A stretch of DNA of 41,476 nt. It comes from Gemmatimonadales bacterium (GTDB lineage Bacteria; Gemmatimonadota; Gemmatimonadetes; Longimicrobiales; Gaopeijiaceae). Numbering within the stretch: position 1 is the stretch's first letter; each line of letters begins with the position of its first letter. A program made the translations under genes and the position numbers. Of this stretch, positions 40,304 through 41,476 are shown piece after piece. Under the pieces are notes generated by a model. It did not search any database, was not told the origin of the DNA, and saw only the letters and a list, made by a program, of their open reading frames with translations. The DNA lies in contig REED01000131.1 in NCBI GenBank assembly GCA_007695225.1, positions 1 through 41,476 of the forward strand, in the 5' to 3' direction.

Positions 40304-41425
40304 ATGCGCCGTTATTCCGCCTTCGACCCCCCCGAGTATGTGAATTGGAAGCCCGCTCCTGACCTGGTGGAGCGGTGGGACCAGACCCTCTCCAGAAACC
40401 CGGAGCGGGCGGCGGCGGTGGCCTCCCTTGAGATCGGGGACCTCCTTCTACTCTACAGGAATCTCCTGCGCACTCGCCTCCTGGACATCGGCCTGAAACG
40501 GTGGGTGCGGCAGGGCGTGATCTCCAAGGCATGGCTCGGCACCGGAGAGGAAGCGGTGACCGTGGGGGCGGTGCAGGCCCTGGACCCCGAGCGGGACTGG
40601 GTGTGCCCCATGATCCGTAACGCCGGGGCGTGCCCCATGATGGGAATGACGGACGCCGATGTCTTTCGTGGCTACCTGGCCACACCGGACAGCACTTCCG
40701 GGGGGCGGGACCTGCACGTGGGAAGCCTCCGCCACCGTGTCCTGCAGCCCATCTCCCACATGGGGACGAATGTGGCGGTGATGGGTGGCATTGCCATGGG
40801 CCTGGTTCGGGAAGGAAGAGGGGGCGTGGCCATGACCTGGATCGGCGACGGCGCGACCAAGACCGGGGAATGCCACGAGGGTCTGAACTTCGCGGCGGTG
40901 CAGCGACTCCCGGTGGTCTTCATCCTCCAGGACAACCAGGTGGCGCTGGGCACCCCTGCGGAGCGTCATGGCGCGGGACGGCTGGATCGGCTGGGGGAGA
41001 TGTACGGCCTGGAAACGCGCAATGCGGATGGAAACCATGTGCTGGACATGTGGGCCGCGGTCCGGGGAGCCGTGGAGGATTGCCGAAAGGGAGACGGCCC
41101 CGCCCTGATCCACGCCCGCACCTTTCGTATGGGCGGCCATGCCACCCACGACGAGCGCGAGGCCCGCGCCACCTTCGCCGAGTCCCTCTTCCGGGACTGG
41201 GGAGAGCGAGACCCCCTGGGTTCCTTCGAGGTCTGGCTGCAGTCCTCCCGCGGCGTGGCCGCAAGCGACCTGGAAGAGATCGAGGCGCAGGTCACCGGAG
41301 AAGTGGAGTCCGCCGCCGAGGAGGCGCTCCTCTCCCGAGAACTGGAAGTGGACCCGGAGCGCGCCCTCCTCCCCGGCGTCTCCCAGGGCCCCCCGCTCCA
41401 TGGCCTGTCCCTTCGCCCGGTCTAG
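40304..41425 (+). CDS. 2-oxo acid dehydrogenase E1 component, alpha subunit
   Basis: From ATG 40304 the protein has 373 residues, complete within the window. It is the thiamine-diphosphate-binding alpha subunit of a pyruvate or branched-chain 2-oxo acid dehydrogenase. The ThDP motif runs from IGDGATKTGECHEGLNFA (Gly 181-Asp 182-Gly 183) to LQDNQ (Asn 211). The phosphorylation-loop region reads RTFRMGGHATHDERE. The motif ISHMGTNVAVMGGIAMGL is also typical. Pyruvate and branched-chain substrates cannot be told apart by eye. The beta subunit and E2 are not in the window; they may lie beyond 41476. It is a different complex from the SucA-type E1 encoded at 20799. Confidence 0.92.
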   Translation: MRRYSAFDPPEYVNWKPAPDLVERWDQTLSRNPERAAAVASLEIGDLLLLYRNLLRTRLLDIGLKRWVRQGVISKAWLGTGEEAVTVGAVQALDPERDWVCPMIRNAGACPMMGMTDADVFRGYLATPDSTSGGRDLHVGSLRHRVLQPISHMGTNVAVMGGIAMGLVREGRGGVAMTWIGDGATKTGECHEGLNFAAVQRLPVVFILQDNQVALGTPAERHGAGRLDRLGEMYGLETRNADGNHVLDMWAAVRGAVEDCRKGDGPALIHARTFRMGGHATHDEREARATFAESLFRDWGERDPLGSFEVWLQSSRGVAASDLEEIEAQVTGEVESAAEEALLSRELEVDPERALLPGVSQGPPLHGLSLRPV

Positions 41426-41476
41426 AAGGGTGATCGGAAAGGGGAGTGGGCCGCGCGCCGGGGGTCTGCGCGTGTT

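Overview
This is a high-GC bacterial chromosomal segment of 41,476 bases with dense, strongly GC3-biased coding. The gene repertoire suggests a Gemmatimonadota-like heterotroph: a large NAD-specific glutamate dehydrogenase, a stand-alone 2-oxoglutarate dehydrogenase E1, secreted M14-like and M30-like metallopeptidases, and a YhaO/YhaN-type nuclease pair. The phylum is inferred from gene content and protein flavour, not from a marker gene. No rRNA, CRISPR array, prophage or complete insertion sequence is visible.

Layout. At 1-71 lies an initiator tRNA-Met (minus strand, cut by the window edge). An AT-richer, repeat-bearing leader (71-429) precedes an OmpR-type regulator whose receiver lacks the phosphoacceptor Asp. 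tRNA-Pro(GGG) follows, then a lipoprotein gluzincin, a small exported protein, a Ppx/GppA phosphatase with an HD domain, and an unrecognised 133-residue basic protein. A strong hairpin terminator at 6128-6165 separates these from the large glutamate dehydrogenase on the minus strand. Upstream of that dehydrogenase, 11118-11756 is a gene-free stretch holding two adjacent long inverted repeats; one has 23-base perfect arms flanked by a 4-base direct repeat and looks like a MITE. Next comes a tightly overlapping plus-strand operon: SbcD-like nuclease, SbcC/YhaN-like ATPase with a central membrane hairpin, and an alpha/beta hydrolase.

From 20127 down to 16727 on the minus strand runs a translationally coupled operon: PgeF-like protein, an 87-residue four-cysteine protein, a processive family-2 glycosyltransferase and a small family-2 glycosyltransferase. 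A frame-disrupted small ORF (20348-20698) sits between that operon and sucA. After sucA come a quinone oxidoreductase, a DnaQ-like exonuclease, and the p-aminobenzoate operon pabB-pabA-pabC (overlapping genes), with an M14 carboxypeptidase-like gene immediately upstream. The plus strand then carries a small membrane protein, a patatin-like lipase and a long acyl-CoA dehydrogenase, closed by a hairpin at 34971-35003. The last part holds an ABC exporter, an EamA transporter, an orphan HATPase protein without an H-box histidine, a Bcp peroxiredoxin, a V4R-domain protein and, divergent from it, an E1-alpha subunit of a 2-oxo acid dehydrogenase.

Together the genes describe central carbon and nitrogen metabolism around 2-oxoglutarate, folate precursor synthesis, peptide and lipid catabolism, envelope polysaccharide synthesis and genome maintenance. 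I do not see a clearly new multi-gene system. The observations most worth checking are the MITE-like nested repeats at 11387-11702, the four-cysteine protein coupled to the glycosyltransferases, the degenerate signalling proteins (a receiver without Asp, a kinase-like ATPase without His), and the disrupted ORF before sucA.
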